Shown in pieces: positions 19,601 to 31,870 of a DNA stretch of 64,000 bases. The stretch comes from Luscinia megarhynchos. Taxonomy: Eukaryota > Chordata > Aves > Passeriformes > Turdidae. Under the pieces are notes generated by a model. That model was not told where the DNA came from. It did not search any database and was given only the letters and a program-made list of their open reading frames with translations. Each line of letters begins with the position of its first letter. Position 1 is the first letter of the stretch. The stretch lies in the NCBI GenBank assembly GCA_034336665.1, contig JAPFBE010000002.1:14424906-14488905 (forward strand). The letters run 5' to 3'. A program made the position numbers and the translations under genes.

Positions 19601-22600
19601 AGGACTTTCTTTTCTCTTTAAGGATTCTACATTATTCTTTTTCTGGATTAAAATAAAAAAAAATCTATTACTGCTTTGGGTGAACTTTAATCTTGAGTCC
19701 AGCCAAGAGAGTAAGCTTTTGAGGTTCCAAGGTGGCAAGAATTCAGTTTGCCCCAGACTTTGACAACTCCATTTTAACAGCTAAATAAAAATTTTCTAGA
19801 CACATTTTTGAATGGTGTGCATGTTTAAGAATTGCAGTGAGGAACTTAGTAATGTAAAGCCTGTGAACCAAGTCAATGGCAATGTACAAATATTTTTTCA
19901 GGTCACTACTATTGAAGTGGACAGAAACCATGAGTCTTGGACAAGTCTGTTCAGTGTCTTACTCTTTGAGATGCTTATCATTATTTTTATTACTTGTTAT
20001 ATTTAGCATATAGTTTCCTGTGCTGTTCTAAAACTGAGAGTCTTTATGTTTGCAAAGTACGTAGCCTAGAAATTGCATTTAAATTTTTAAGGTGCTGCAG
20101 GCTACCACCTGATGTTTATAGTTTCTTTTGATAAGGTACCCACTAGACAGACTGAGGGTGATTTAGAGGAGGGATATGTTTCCTTCTTTCTCACGCTTTT
20201 TATTTGATGGGTATTACTGTCAGCCACTTTGTCCTACAGTTCTTTTTGGTACATCAGAGTTGTAAGCCAAAACTTTCAGCTGCAGCATGCGTGTTAAAAC
20301 CCTCAAAACACAAATTTGCAACCCTGCACATATGCCAGATGAATTAGCTTCTTAACTCAACTTAAGCTAAAAAACCCCCCAAAATCCAAGCTACTTTTAT
20401 TTTGATTTGAGCCCTAGAAAACTTGGTTCAGACTTTTGAGATCATAAAACTCAAAGCCAAGTGAAAAGAAGGCTTTCTGTTACTGTTTTTTAAGTTGACT
20501 GATAACTAAACTGGTGTTGTTTGTGGTTCCTTTTTGGGTAGTGTTCCAGGTGACCAGCCTTAATGTGAGTGTTTTTCACATACGGATGACCTAGATGGAC
20601 ATCTGAGATGTGGTTTTCTGATTGATAGTCACATTATTTACCCCCTCTTGAAGTGTAGTGATAATGATGGTAATTCTCATGGCCTGTTGCCACCTTGCAG
20701 ACTGGTGTAAAAGCTTTTCAAATTTAAGATTAAGGTGCCAGTAGCAGAAAGACTGCCTTCTTGTTGCAATCTTGTTTAGGGTATAGTAGAGCTTTTAGTA
20801 AATTATTGGAAGAAGTACTACTCCAACTAACTTGTGCTTTACAGTCACAACTGAAAAGGACATTCTCTGGTTTCAGAAAGCCAATGTTAAATTTTTTGTT
20901 GTAGCTATCCAGTTTATAATCGGGACATAGTAATATCACTTTGTAAGACAAGCAACTTCATGTTACCTGTAACTTGTGAATTATTTATAATTTGGAAGAA
21001 ATAATGGTTATTCTAATGACAGATAATTTTGAAGCAGCTTTGTTTCTTTCTCAAATCTGTGATGCCTTGAACCAGTAAAAAGAACCAAAATAAGAAGTAG
21101 CTGTCAAGAGAAGCTGTTCTGTCCTGTTCTACTCTTTTTCTTCCTAATCCATGGCTGAATGTCCTATGTATAGTTTATGCTTTTTGCCTTGAGTAACAGT
21201 GTTTTGAATGTGGAGATGAGTGAGGTGCCTAGTTAGTTCTGTGTTCTGCGATTATTCTGAGCCTGCACTGCACTGAAAGAAGTGGTTCATCCTTCCCTCT
21301 GGCTGCTTGTTCCCCTTCTCTTCTGCAGGCTGACGTGTGCCAGGTGATAGATAATTCCCACCTCAGACTGGGGACTTTGCAAGCAAAAACCGAACTGACA
21401 AAATGTGGTTGATTTTTAATGTGGATTCATTTAATACTGCAGTTCGTGATGTAGCTGGAAAAATACTTGGCTTGGGAAAGTGTTGCAGGGACACCCAGTG
21501 AAGTGGCAAGGGAGGGGTAGGATTGCGTCTGTTAGCAATAGAGTTTAAATGGGCTGTGAAATTATGACTAAATAGGAGTCAAGATACATGTTTTATTTCA
21601 TAGCAAGCAAAATTAGCTGTCCTTGGCTGTTTTAAGGGTTGTTCAGATTTAGATTCTGCTGTACTGCCTTCCTGCTGGAAGCACGGTGAATATTAAATAA
21701 CGTTGAAACGAAGTTAGGCCTCACAGGTGAAAATGAAGCTGAAGGTGTTTGTGCCCGTGGTGATGGCAGTGCCATAATCATTTCCGAAGTGCTAAAATCG
21801 GTTCAAATAGAATTTAAAATGTACTACTGTTACATGTTATGCTTGCTTAGGTGGGGTTTGAACAATTTCATACTTCAGCAAGAGAAATAAAAAGAGGAAG
21901 AAAGGAAAATTAAGATAGCTGTGCTACTGGAGGCTAAGTCCCACTGCTAAATGTGGTAGAAGAACCGCTACTCTTTTTTAGTTCAACAGCCACACACGCC
22001 CATCCCATATGCAAGAGCTCCACTGTGGAAGTGGAGTGAAGCCAGTGTACTGTTCTATTTTCTGCATTTTAGGGTAAGGACCTGCTTGCATAAGGGAATT
22101 CATCCAGAAATTTCCCATGGCTTTATTTGTTTTATTTTGTACCACTGAACAATAAGTTGAGATAGCTTCTCATGTTAAATCTACTCATGTCTGTTTAATG
22201 TGCATACTAACTGAAGTGCTGATGTATTTTTGCCCTGGGTTCCCAAGTAGTGTGAGAAGGCCAAACCATGTCAAATCAAAAAGCTACAAAAACCAAGGCT
22301 TCCTTTAATTATAGGAACAGCAGGATGTGGCATCACATGCTTTTTTCTCACCATTGAAGCCAGCAGTGGTGACCCTATGAATCATTCCTTCATGGTATGG
22401 TGCTTTGGCCATATCAATACAGCCAAAGAACTGCATGTGAAATAGGGTCACTGAAATTACGAGACTTAAAGAGTAGTTATGCCCAGACTTTTTTCTTCCA
22501 CCTTCTCATCTTTAAATGGTCTGGTTTCATTGCAAGCCTGCAGGACTTTTTAGTGGCACAGTTAAGGGAGCAGAAAGGCACAAGGACCTCTTTGGCTTTG

Positions 22601-25600
22601 CTGTGGGTTAAAAAGATGTGGAATTGGCACCCTCAGTTTGGATCCAGCAAGGCACTGAAGCACGTGCCTGTCTCAAATTATGAATACTCTTACTGACGTC
22701 AGTTGAAGTACTTGGGAGCTTATGAGTTAAGCACATGCCCAAGTGGTTTTCAGGGCTTGAGATTTTGACGTCCCTGTGTAAGAGTGTGTGCAAGTATTTG
22801 CAGGCAGGAATGTTAGTTTTCTAAAAGGGTGATAGCTATTTAACGGTTTTAATGGCTTTACTAAATGTAATACTGCCTGTTTTGTTTTTTTTTCTCTGAA
22901 ATGTTTCAGTTTCTTTTCTTTTCAGACTCTTAATATTTTATTTAGAGGTAATAACTGTTATTTTTCTTTTTTACTCTTTATTATGGTGTGTATGTGTGCA
23001 TAGCACACTCCCCCCTGTTCTTGTCTTCCACTGCTGTGCTTTTCTCTCTCATTTCTGACTGATCTCTGTCCTCTTTGTCCCTGTCTAAGGAAATTATCTC
23101 TTCCAAAGTTACTGCCATCTCTTTGCAAGAAAGCAAAATGAGCTATTGTTGCAGTATTATTTTCTTTTCCTGAGGGCCAGAGAGGGAGATGAGGCAAGGT
23201 TCATGCAGCTCGTTTTGGGGACCAGCTCCATAGGAAACACTTTGGAAAGGGGGGTGGGAATTGTATTGTTGATACTTGTCTCTCAAGCTTGTGTGGAGAA
23301 TTTGAGTGTTGTTTATAGAAAATACTGGCTGTGTGTTTGTTTTGCAAGGCTCAACAAACTGTTAATGCACAAATACTGTGGAGCAAAGTAGAATGTGGCC
23401 CTGCTCATTTCTTTTTACAGTCCTTTTATAAACTTAGGAAATCAAATCCTGCTGATGTGGGCATTCAGGAACACCTAATTTCATATTTCATGTACATTAA
23501 AGGTTTTTATTTATAAGCCATTAATATTCATGCTCTTTCAGTCAAGGGCAGCATTTTGTGACACGACTGACCAATCATAAAAACTACCACATAGCTTCCA
23601 TTATTAAAAGGAGCTTCATTTGAGTATGAACTTCCAAAATAGCTAATGATGGTCAGATTTATTCCAGTCTGGGTGACAGACCAGATATAATGATTTCTGA
23701 ATCCCGTTGCTTTGGAGAGCAGGAATACGGTTTTCAGCAGAAATATGCTATGAAAAGTATGATCTCTTAAAGTTTTCTGGGTAATATGATTTCTTGATCT
23801 CATACTTAGTATTTCATTATCATACTACTTGAGCTGGCTTCTGTGAAAGCTAGTTATCTATTGTGCAAGAGAAAAATGTGTTTATCATGTACGTAATTAT
23901 GTATGTTCGCATACCCCCCACCCTCCAAGCAGATTTTTTTATATACTTGTTGATTCCTTTTGCTTTCTTGTTGTAATTTTATGCCCGTTACTCTTGCAGT
24001 CAGAGATGCAGTGATACTAATTCCCTGTAGGCATTTTGGAGATTACTACTTCTCTAATTTGGATGGAGGAAAGCGAAGGGGTAAACTTATTTCCTTTTCT
24101 TTATGCTAGCTTTGCTCAGATTCTGCCAGTGGTGAGTCTGTCGTTTTTTCCCTCTGCAGACTGTGCATCTCCTAAGGCATTATAACCACTGCTGTCCTCA
24201 TGCCTGATGACTCAGGCCGTTCCTGCAAGGCTCTGCCTCCTGGCCCAAATGGGACCAGAAACAGCATTCCTGCACGCATGCCCGTCTGTACGTGTCCTGC
24301 TTTCCTCTCTGCAGTAGCAAAGAATTGACCACAGGGATTACTTGGCAAAGTAGTCAGAGATGTTTTTTGCATTTTGGAACATTTTTTTCTGGATATGCCT
24401 GTGTCTCTTACTTTTTTTTTCTCTCCTTTTTGTGTCGCTGTTTACCTTGCATAACCACAAGTAGATGGTACTGTCTGACTGAAGGACTGCTTGGTTATCA
24501 GCAGTATCAGAATCTGTCTCCTTCACTTGCGGCCGTCTCAGAGGTGTTTCAAATCTTTGTAAGTTTATTGCTTGCACTCTACAAGCATGACTGTAGCTTC
24601 ATCTGGGGCTTTGTTTGGAGCAGGAGTGTGTTCAGCTCTGGAGAGCTAACCTGCCCTCCAGCACAGTTTGTGAAACCAGGGTTAGTATAATGTGAGAAAA
24701 ACAGCCAGGATACTTATCCGTGATTGGAGTCCTGCTCATGTGGAGGATAGCTTGCCTTGAGTTCCTTGTTAAGTCCTGCCACTGTCTCTGTCTTTAACCA
24801 TCTTGGTGGTATTTTTGCTGCTTTGTGTTCTCCCTCAGCATTGTGTAGTGGTCATGTCTTCAGAAGGTCAGCTACAGCTGGTGTGATGGACATGGTAGCG
24901 TAGGAGGGAAATGCTTCTTCATCTTTTACTGCAGAAGAATATATATGAGCACACTATGCTGTTGCCTTTGAAATAAGAGTTTGAAGTTGTCTGTTCAGTC
25001 ATGCTTTTGAAGGTGTTCTGAAATTGCTCCAAACCATCCTCTGTATAGGTGATTTATCACCATTCTTCTGTTCTCATGGAGCAGTAATTCGCATCTTGGC
25101 TGAAAGGCTATCTTTTCTCCTTAAAAGACTTTTCATGGTGGTGTCTGCTTCCTCCTTAATTTCATGCTCTCCAAATGTCCAGGTATTTTTCCCCATAAGA
25201 GAAGACCCAGTGTTTTGATCAGAACTCATGTGCTAAAGAGCTGAAACAACACAATGTAGCACTTCAGCTTTAAAAGATCACTTTGTGGAAGAATGCCTTT
25301 AAGAGAGTTTCAGCTGGTTTCCAAATTTCCAATCTATTGACTTTCTCACGTGATTAGATCATCTTCAATAAAAGCAAGGATCTGCAGGTCATCTGGGGGA
25401 TTTAATACATAGTTTAATTTCAACATATGTGAATAATGTTAAGCCTGTGCATAAACTAGTCTAGTTAAGGAGAACAAAATAATGTGATCTCTTGAGGCAA
25501 TCCTTTGAAACAAGAAGTAATATCTTATAAATTTTTAAGTATGTAAGAAGGAAGATTGAATAGCTGTCATTATTTGAGACAAAGGCTGTAAGGACAATGC

Positions 25601-28600
25601 TAATACTGGCTGACTGATCTACCATTCGGCTTAGAAAGTAGAACAACATCTAGTAAGGGAAATCTCGGTTATAGTGGACTTCTTATCAGGGCTCCTAATC
25701 CTGTCATAGATAAGAGAATATAAAACTGTCAAAAAGAGGGTTTTAAATCTGCATCTCCCAGGTTGCTGTAACTTGCATGGCATTTTTTCCCTCTTTTTGT
25801 AAACTGGTTTAATTGTTTTCATGCAGGAAGTCCCTAGAGAGAAACCAAGAGAATTTTCACAATGACATGGCTTTAGGTTCTTTTAGGTGTCTGCTCTCAG
25901 GGTTACCCATCTCAAAAATTTGTCTTCTTACATTAATGTATTTCATACTTGGTTCATGCTACAGCATGGGAAAGTTCTGTGGAGCAAAGTATAATGCCAT
26001 ACAGCCTCATTTTATACATTTTCCCAGTGCCTGGCATATCTAATGCCTGTTGAAGTAAATTTGTGTTATTGTGTTGGCACAGTTGGTAATCTCACAGCTC
26101 TTTCGGTAGAAGATTCATGTGCCTGGCTCTTCCTGGATTAGGTTGTAGAGCTGGTTTATTGTCACTTCTTGAAAGTGGTTCTGCCCATGTTTTCTCAGTA
26201 CAGTGAGTCTCCTTGTTATTGTCAGTTTTTGACTTTCTGGTGTGGAAGACCAATGCAAATATTACCAGGGCTTAATAACAGCCTACCTTTGGATGAGTAT
26301 TACTGTTGTGATAAAAATGATAGGAGGTTGGTTGCTCATTGATTTGTGCTTTTTGGCCATCTTCCAGGATGAAACTAACTTCATTACGCAAGAGTTTCAG
26401 AACACTGCAGAGTTGTTCATTTATTTCCTTTGACTGTTATCGAGCTGACAGCTTGCCTTTGGAGGGTCATATGTTCAAAAGCTGCCAATTGGATCTTGCT
26501 TCATTTTGGCCAAATGTGGCACAGAGTCTGAAGTGCATTTCATCCCGCAATATTCCCCCCCTGCTTTTTTTTTAACCCCCATAACTTTGCTACCTTTTGC
26601 TCTCTCTTCCTTTTCCCTCAGTTCCTCCTGCTGAAAATAAAAATGATCTGGGAACAGAGGCAATGCCACAAATAAAAGGAATTAGGTTTTTTGTTGTTGC
26701 CGCCTGTAATTTTGGTTTCTCTTAATAAGACTTTAGTTCCTCTGGTTAGATAGTTCTGCGTTGTGGAGAAATGCATGCGTTTCAAAAATGGTAAATGGAA
26801 GATATTTTTCATCTTGCTATTTTGCTAACCATACTCTTACCTCTAAACTGGCTGCTTATTTCCAAATTTGTTCCCTGTGACTGTGTTTTCCTCCTCCTGC
26901 TTCATCAGTGCTCTCTTCTCTTTGCGTACCTTTCCTTGGTAAGCCTGTATGAAGTTGGCACTGGGGAGTCTATGCAGTCAGCTGCAGTAATCCTCTAGGT
27001 GAAGGAGAAATGGGGGATAAGACAAACCACGTGTAATATCTTCCTATGTACTACTTGAAATCAGAAAGTGTGTTTCTGTTGTAGGACTCAGGGAAATGGT
27101 TTCCACACAGTTGTGAGGACAGACATAAAATTTTATGATGTCAGTAGGATAGCACCTTGAATTCAACTTAGCTTCGTTTTTTAATGTCTCTGTGCATACC
27201 TGAAAAATAGATGTTTTTGTGCTTCACCCTTGTCTTAATAGTTAAAGTAAGATCAGCTGAATAGTCTATTTTATGAAGTAGGCAACTTTTATTCTGATAT
27301 TTCTGGTCTCTTAAATACAGTGCTAAATGCAATGGAAGAACAAAGTCAATTTTGAGCAAATATATTCTGTTTGTGAAAAGATTTTCAGTTAATTACTTTC
27401 AAATTTTTTTCCCGAGTAATTCTTTGCTCTTTTTTTTAAAGTGCATATTTATGTCCTTTTTAAGTGGAAAAATACTACCTAAGTATTACTATACAGTGTA
27501 TTAAGGTGCTTGATTTAGTCCTGAAAAAATCTCTTAAGATTTCTGTTAGATGAAAGCACGCATATGTCCATTTCCTCTAAGATTTTGTCTCGAATTCCTT
27601 TTCCTTTCAAGGCTCATTATTTTGATAGTTATTTTAAAATTCATACATATGTTTATGCATTTATTTTATAAAAATTTGTAGTATATTTTATAACTTTAAT
27701 GTGGATTATTTCTTAATTTTGCCTTGTTTCCTGCTTAAGTGGTATTCTGTAATTACCTGATTCACTCTGGTTGTGTGTAAATGAAACTATGAAATTTGTT
27801 GTCAATTAGCAATCAATGTGGTATCCATATTTTTAAATGTTATAAATTGCCTATTAAAGCTAATTTCCCAGGGCATCTCTATCTCCGTTCTTAATGTAAT
27901 GCAGAATATTTTGCAATAATGCCTAGGTTAACAATGATAGTCTTGCTGTATTGTGCAAAAAAGGCTTCTGTGCAGACCCAGCTGGGTTTCAGGCTTAATT
28001 CATTGCTCTATGGTGGGATCACCACAGCTGCTGTGGGGCCTTTACAAATGCAAAAAAGCTGTCAGTGTTTGTTTCATCAGATGCATAAATGATGAGGCCA
28101 AGTTGAGGAATCCATTCCAGCGCGCGCGGTGTGCATGCTGGAGGCATTATTGTTTATAGAATTAGTGTCTTAATGCTTTAAAATACATGGTGCGTGTTTT
28201 ACCTTAAAGCAAAATATTTTAGGAGTAAGGTGGGTTAAGGATCCTCTGCAATTTAGTCCCCACTTCTAACAGCATTCACTCTGACTTGTGTAGTGTGCAT
28301 CTGAATTACTGCACTGTACCTGCTTTGGTCACAAGTAATTCAGTTCTCCTGTCTTGTGCGTCTTTTTTGCTAGTACTTTGATTATCCTAAGGAGTCACAA
28401 GTAAATAACTGCACAGCTTTAATGCAGATTTTTACCTTCCCTCCCCCCCACTTAGCTGTCAGCTGCAGGAGCTGTTCTGTCTCCTATGGTCACCAGAAGT
28501 CAGAGTACTTCTTTTGGCTGTCAAGGCTGCAGCGAGGTTCCTTCCAGCCAATTAGCAAGTAACGATGATTGGTTTCAGAGAGGGCTGCTTAAGAATGCAA

Positions 28601-30366
28601 AGCATGCCTCTGTGCTGGGGCCGAGCACACAGTTCCTCTACCAATTCTCCTTTCCTTTGCTTGCGGCTCCAGGAATGTAACATGAAGTAGGGCTTTTACT
28701 TACATGACGCCAGACTGGCTTTTGGGAGGCAAGGGTGACGTGGTTCGGGTCTTAAATTGTTTTTCTGTGGGAGCACTCATGTGATCTTTCAGTCTTTGTT
28801 GCAGTCTGTTGGCTGTGTGCGTGAGGTTTCATTAGGGCACGCCACCCTTCCCATATCGTGTAACTCCACCGATAATAGGCATTGCAGGAATTTTAACTAA
28901 CGCGCCATTTAAGCCGTTGTCGCTATGATTTTATTAAATGTGCTTGCAGCGTGGAATTTTGCTAATGCTGTACAGTGATCTGTTATGCAAATTGAATGTA
29001 AGAATGGGCTAGTGGGGATTTGCTGTCTGTATGTTGGAGACCTGTCTTGTGCATTTGGAAATGAAATGAGCTAAACAGTGTCGGTGCAGACTGCTGCTGA
29101 AATGTTCAGGCAGCCTTTGCTTTCTGGTTGGGGGTGCTATATTGCCACCCCAGAGGCCAGGTTTGGTTTGTAGGGAGGAGTGGTGCTGAAAACATGCTTG
29201 CTGCTGGTACATGCTGGCCACGTATGGGTGAGCTGAACAACATGAGTGCAGGATACCTTAGGCACAGTTACAAATTAGATTATGAGATTTATTCTGGCTG
29301 GTCGACATGGCGAGTCAAAGCTGTGTTCTTGCTTAAGCTCTTCTGCCATAATGCAGGCAGATTCCTCTGCTGGAGCAAATGATCTGGTGGTATCCATGTT
29401 TGTTGGCTGAATTGTTGGCCTGTGGCTAAAGCTGCACTTCTCCAGGTGTGACGTGTGACAAGGATACTCTTGAGTCCTGCCAGGTGAAGTGGGAAGGCAG
29501 GGAGTTCAGCTTCTTTTCCAGATTTTGCTGCTTCACTGAGGCACGAGTTGCTGTAACCACAGCAGACGTGAGAGAAGGAGTCGCCTCCTCCCCACGCTTG
29601 TTGCTGCTCTCGTGGCCCCTATTATCTCTCGGCTCAGGCTCAAAAGGCGACCAGCCTTCTCATGCTGTTCCAGGGAGCAGGCTGCTTGCAGCTTTCCCTC
29701 TGTCAGCACTTTGTAGCTAGAAAAGCAGCATTGCCGACAGAAATCCCTACCTGGCAGCCAGTGCCCTACGTCCCTCCCTTCCCCACACCTCATTTACAGT
29801 CGCTGTAAGCGCTGCCATTTCTTTCCCTTGGAGTCTCTGTTTTATAATTTGCAGCTGGCTGAGGGGCTGGCAGCGGTGTGGGGGATGCTGAGCTGGGGTG
29901 TAGCAGCAGGTGCTTAGGCAGGGCCTGGAGGAGCTGTGCTGACAAGGCTGGCTCCATCCCTGTGGCCCACAGAAGAGGGGAAGAAAGGCGGTGGGCTTTG
30001 ACTGCAGCTAAAGGATCCTTAGCGTAGTGCTTTCCCTCAACAGTGGTGGAAATGCACTGAATGTTTTTTAAAGAGGCTGTTTTCGGCAAAAGCAAAACTT
30101 CCTCGGAAAGGTCTGTCCTTTGTTTAATGTGTAGGCCCGAAGGCCGTGCTTGGCCTCACGGTGCAGTAGTTTGGCTGTGAAATGTGGACCGGAATACATT
30201 GAACACATCGTGGGGCATTTTTGTTTTGGGGGCATGGTGCATTTATGAGCAGCCTTTGGTGATGCCTGCACAGGAAGGGCTGAGCTGGGAAGCTGCTGGT
30301 TTTAGTGTGGTGGAGACATGCTTTTGAGAGAGATAGGGAGTCCTCTCAGGCAGAAAAGGGTGTTGC
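16611..30366 (+). other. Intron sequence, no gene or element recognised
   Basis: About 13.7 kb of ordinary intron DNA. Short GC-richer pockets occur near 18.2-18.5 kb and 29.5-29.8 kb and an AT-rich stretch at 27.36-27.9 kb. AP-1 type TGACTCA words occur at about 16834 and 24208. All open frames are short, lack domains and are attributed to chance. Confidence 0.5.
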
Positions 30367-30383
30367 AGCGCCAGGGGGTGAGG
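30367..30383 (+). promoter_or_regulatory. Possible CTCF site
   Basis: GCGCCAGGGGGTGAGG shares the CCAGGGGG(C/T)G core of the CTCF motif. The flanks are only partly consensus. A motif scan with a CTCF matrix would decide; I cannot run it. Confidence 0.3.
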
Positions 30384-31689
30384 TTTGTACCCGTGATGTG
30401 GCTGCTCCCATGCCCCATCCCTGCACTGAGCAGACCAAAGTCAAGCAGGGGTGTGAATTCTGTGCTGTGGGTTACCCTAGAAAGAGACCAGATTCTGTCC
30501 TGAATGCTGCAAGTACTCTGTGAGGAAATGGGAGTCCTGCAAATTTGTCTCCTAAGGTCTTTCCTCTGACTCTCTAGTGTTCTATAGGTCATGTGGCCGA
30601 AAGAAGGAAATTATTATTAAATTCAAAAGGGGAAGGAGCAGAAAGGGGAATGTGACTTTTTCCCCTTTTTGCAGGGCAGGCTTGTTAGCAGCCTGCAATG
30701 CTTGTTCCAGGAGCAGCTGCTGCTGTATCCCTGTCCACCACAGAATCCTTGCTTCAGCTCTGAGTCCCATCTGACCCTTGAGTTCAAGCTTCGAGATAGA
30801 GCTGCTTCATGGGAATATTTTCAAAGTCAAACCAAATTCTGTACAGTATAATTTTTCTCTTTTTTTTTACGTTTTTTTAAAAAACAGGCATTGTTGTAGA
30901 ACCAGGATTTAGGAAAATGCAAATTTTGAGCCAAATCATCTTTGTGGTTTCCTGTTGCACTTTGGGTTGCTGGTAACATGCCAAGTCACGTTGGTAAAGA
31001 AAACACTTTCGTAGTTGCATAAAACTTGGATACGTTTAGCTGTCCTGAAAAATGCAGTAGTAATGTTTTAGGTGTAATAAGCATTTTTATTATTCTTATT
31101 AAGTTTGCTACCCCTGCTCTTATGTGTTAAGCCACTAATGAGGAAGTAATGGAAACTGGGATTCCAGTTTTTTATTTTGACTCGTAAATGTGTTGGCTTT
31201 GGAAATAAGTCTTGCAGTGCTAATGGGAATGTTTGCTCTGCTGGTGTCAGGAATGTATTTCATGATAGGAGACTGTGTTAAGCAATTGTCTCCTTGCTGG
31301 TGAATTGGCTCTTGATGGAGATTCAGAAGAGCTTATTTTAATTAGGCTTTGTTGGAAAACATGGCTCAATTTACTAAGTGAGGTAGGTGCTACTTGCCCG
31401 TGGACTTTTCACAGTGTTAATGCAAAATTCCAGGATACTTGCTCTTTAGGCATGATTCTTCTGTACTGTTTGTACGAGAAAAGACAATTGTTCAGTAAAA
31501 ACATTGTATTTTGTATTAGGAAATAATAATAAAAAATGAAACCTCAAGGAGCACACGGCTTAAAAGCAGTATTTCAGAACGTTCTGCTGGGAAGCTGGAT
31601 TTTGGAGGAGGAATGTGGAGGTGGTGTGCTGTTACTAACAAAGCACGGAGGCTTTGGAGGCAGCACATTTGCCTTGGGAAAGCAGTGGT

Positions 31690-31870
31690 GAGCACCGAAA
31701 GCCCTGACACGCGCTCTCCGAGGAGACACCGCTTCTCTCTCGTTTGATACCCAGCCTTTTGGCGAGCTGAGCTCTCCTGTGGCGATTGTAGCGCCGGGGA
31801 GAGAGCTGCTTTCGAGCGGCTTTCGTGCTTCGCTTGGCAGAAGGCATGTTAATATGTGGCCGCCCCGTCT
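31690..31870. other. Isolated CpG-rich pocket in intron 1
   Basis: About 15 CpG dinucleotides fall within some 180 bp, against a CpG-poor background. The pocket spans a - strand open frame (31635-31847, 70 codons) with a very basic N terminus (MPSAKRSTKAARKQLSPRRY) ending in unremarkable sequence. I recognise no protein family. It may be a small unmethylated regulatory element, a remnant of a retrocopy, or a true microexon gene; nothing in the sequence decides. Confidence 0.35.
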
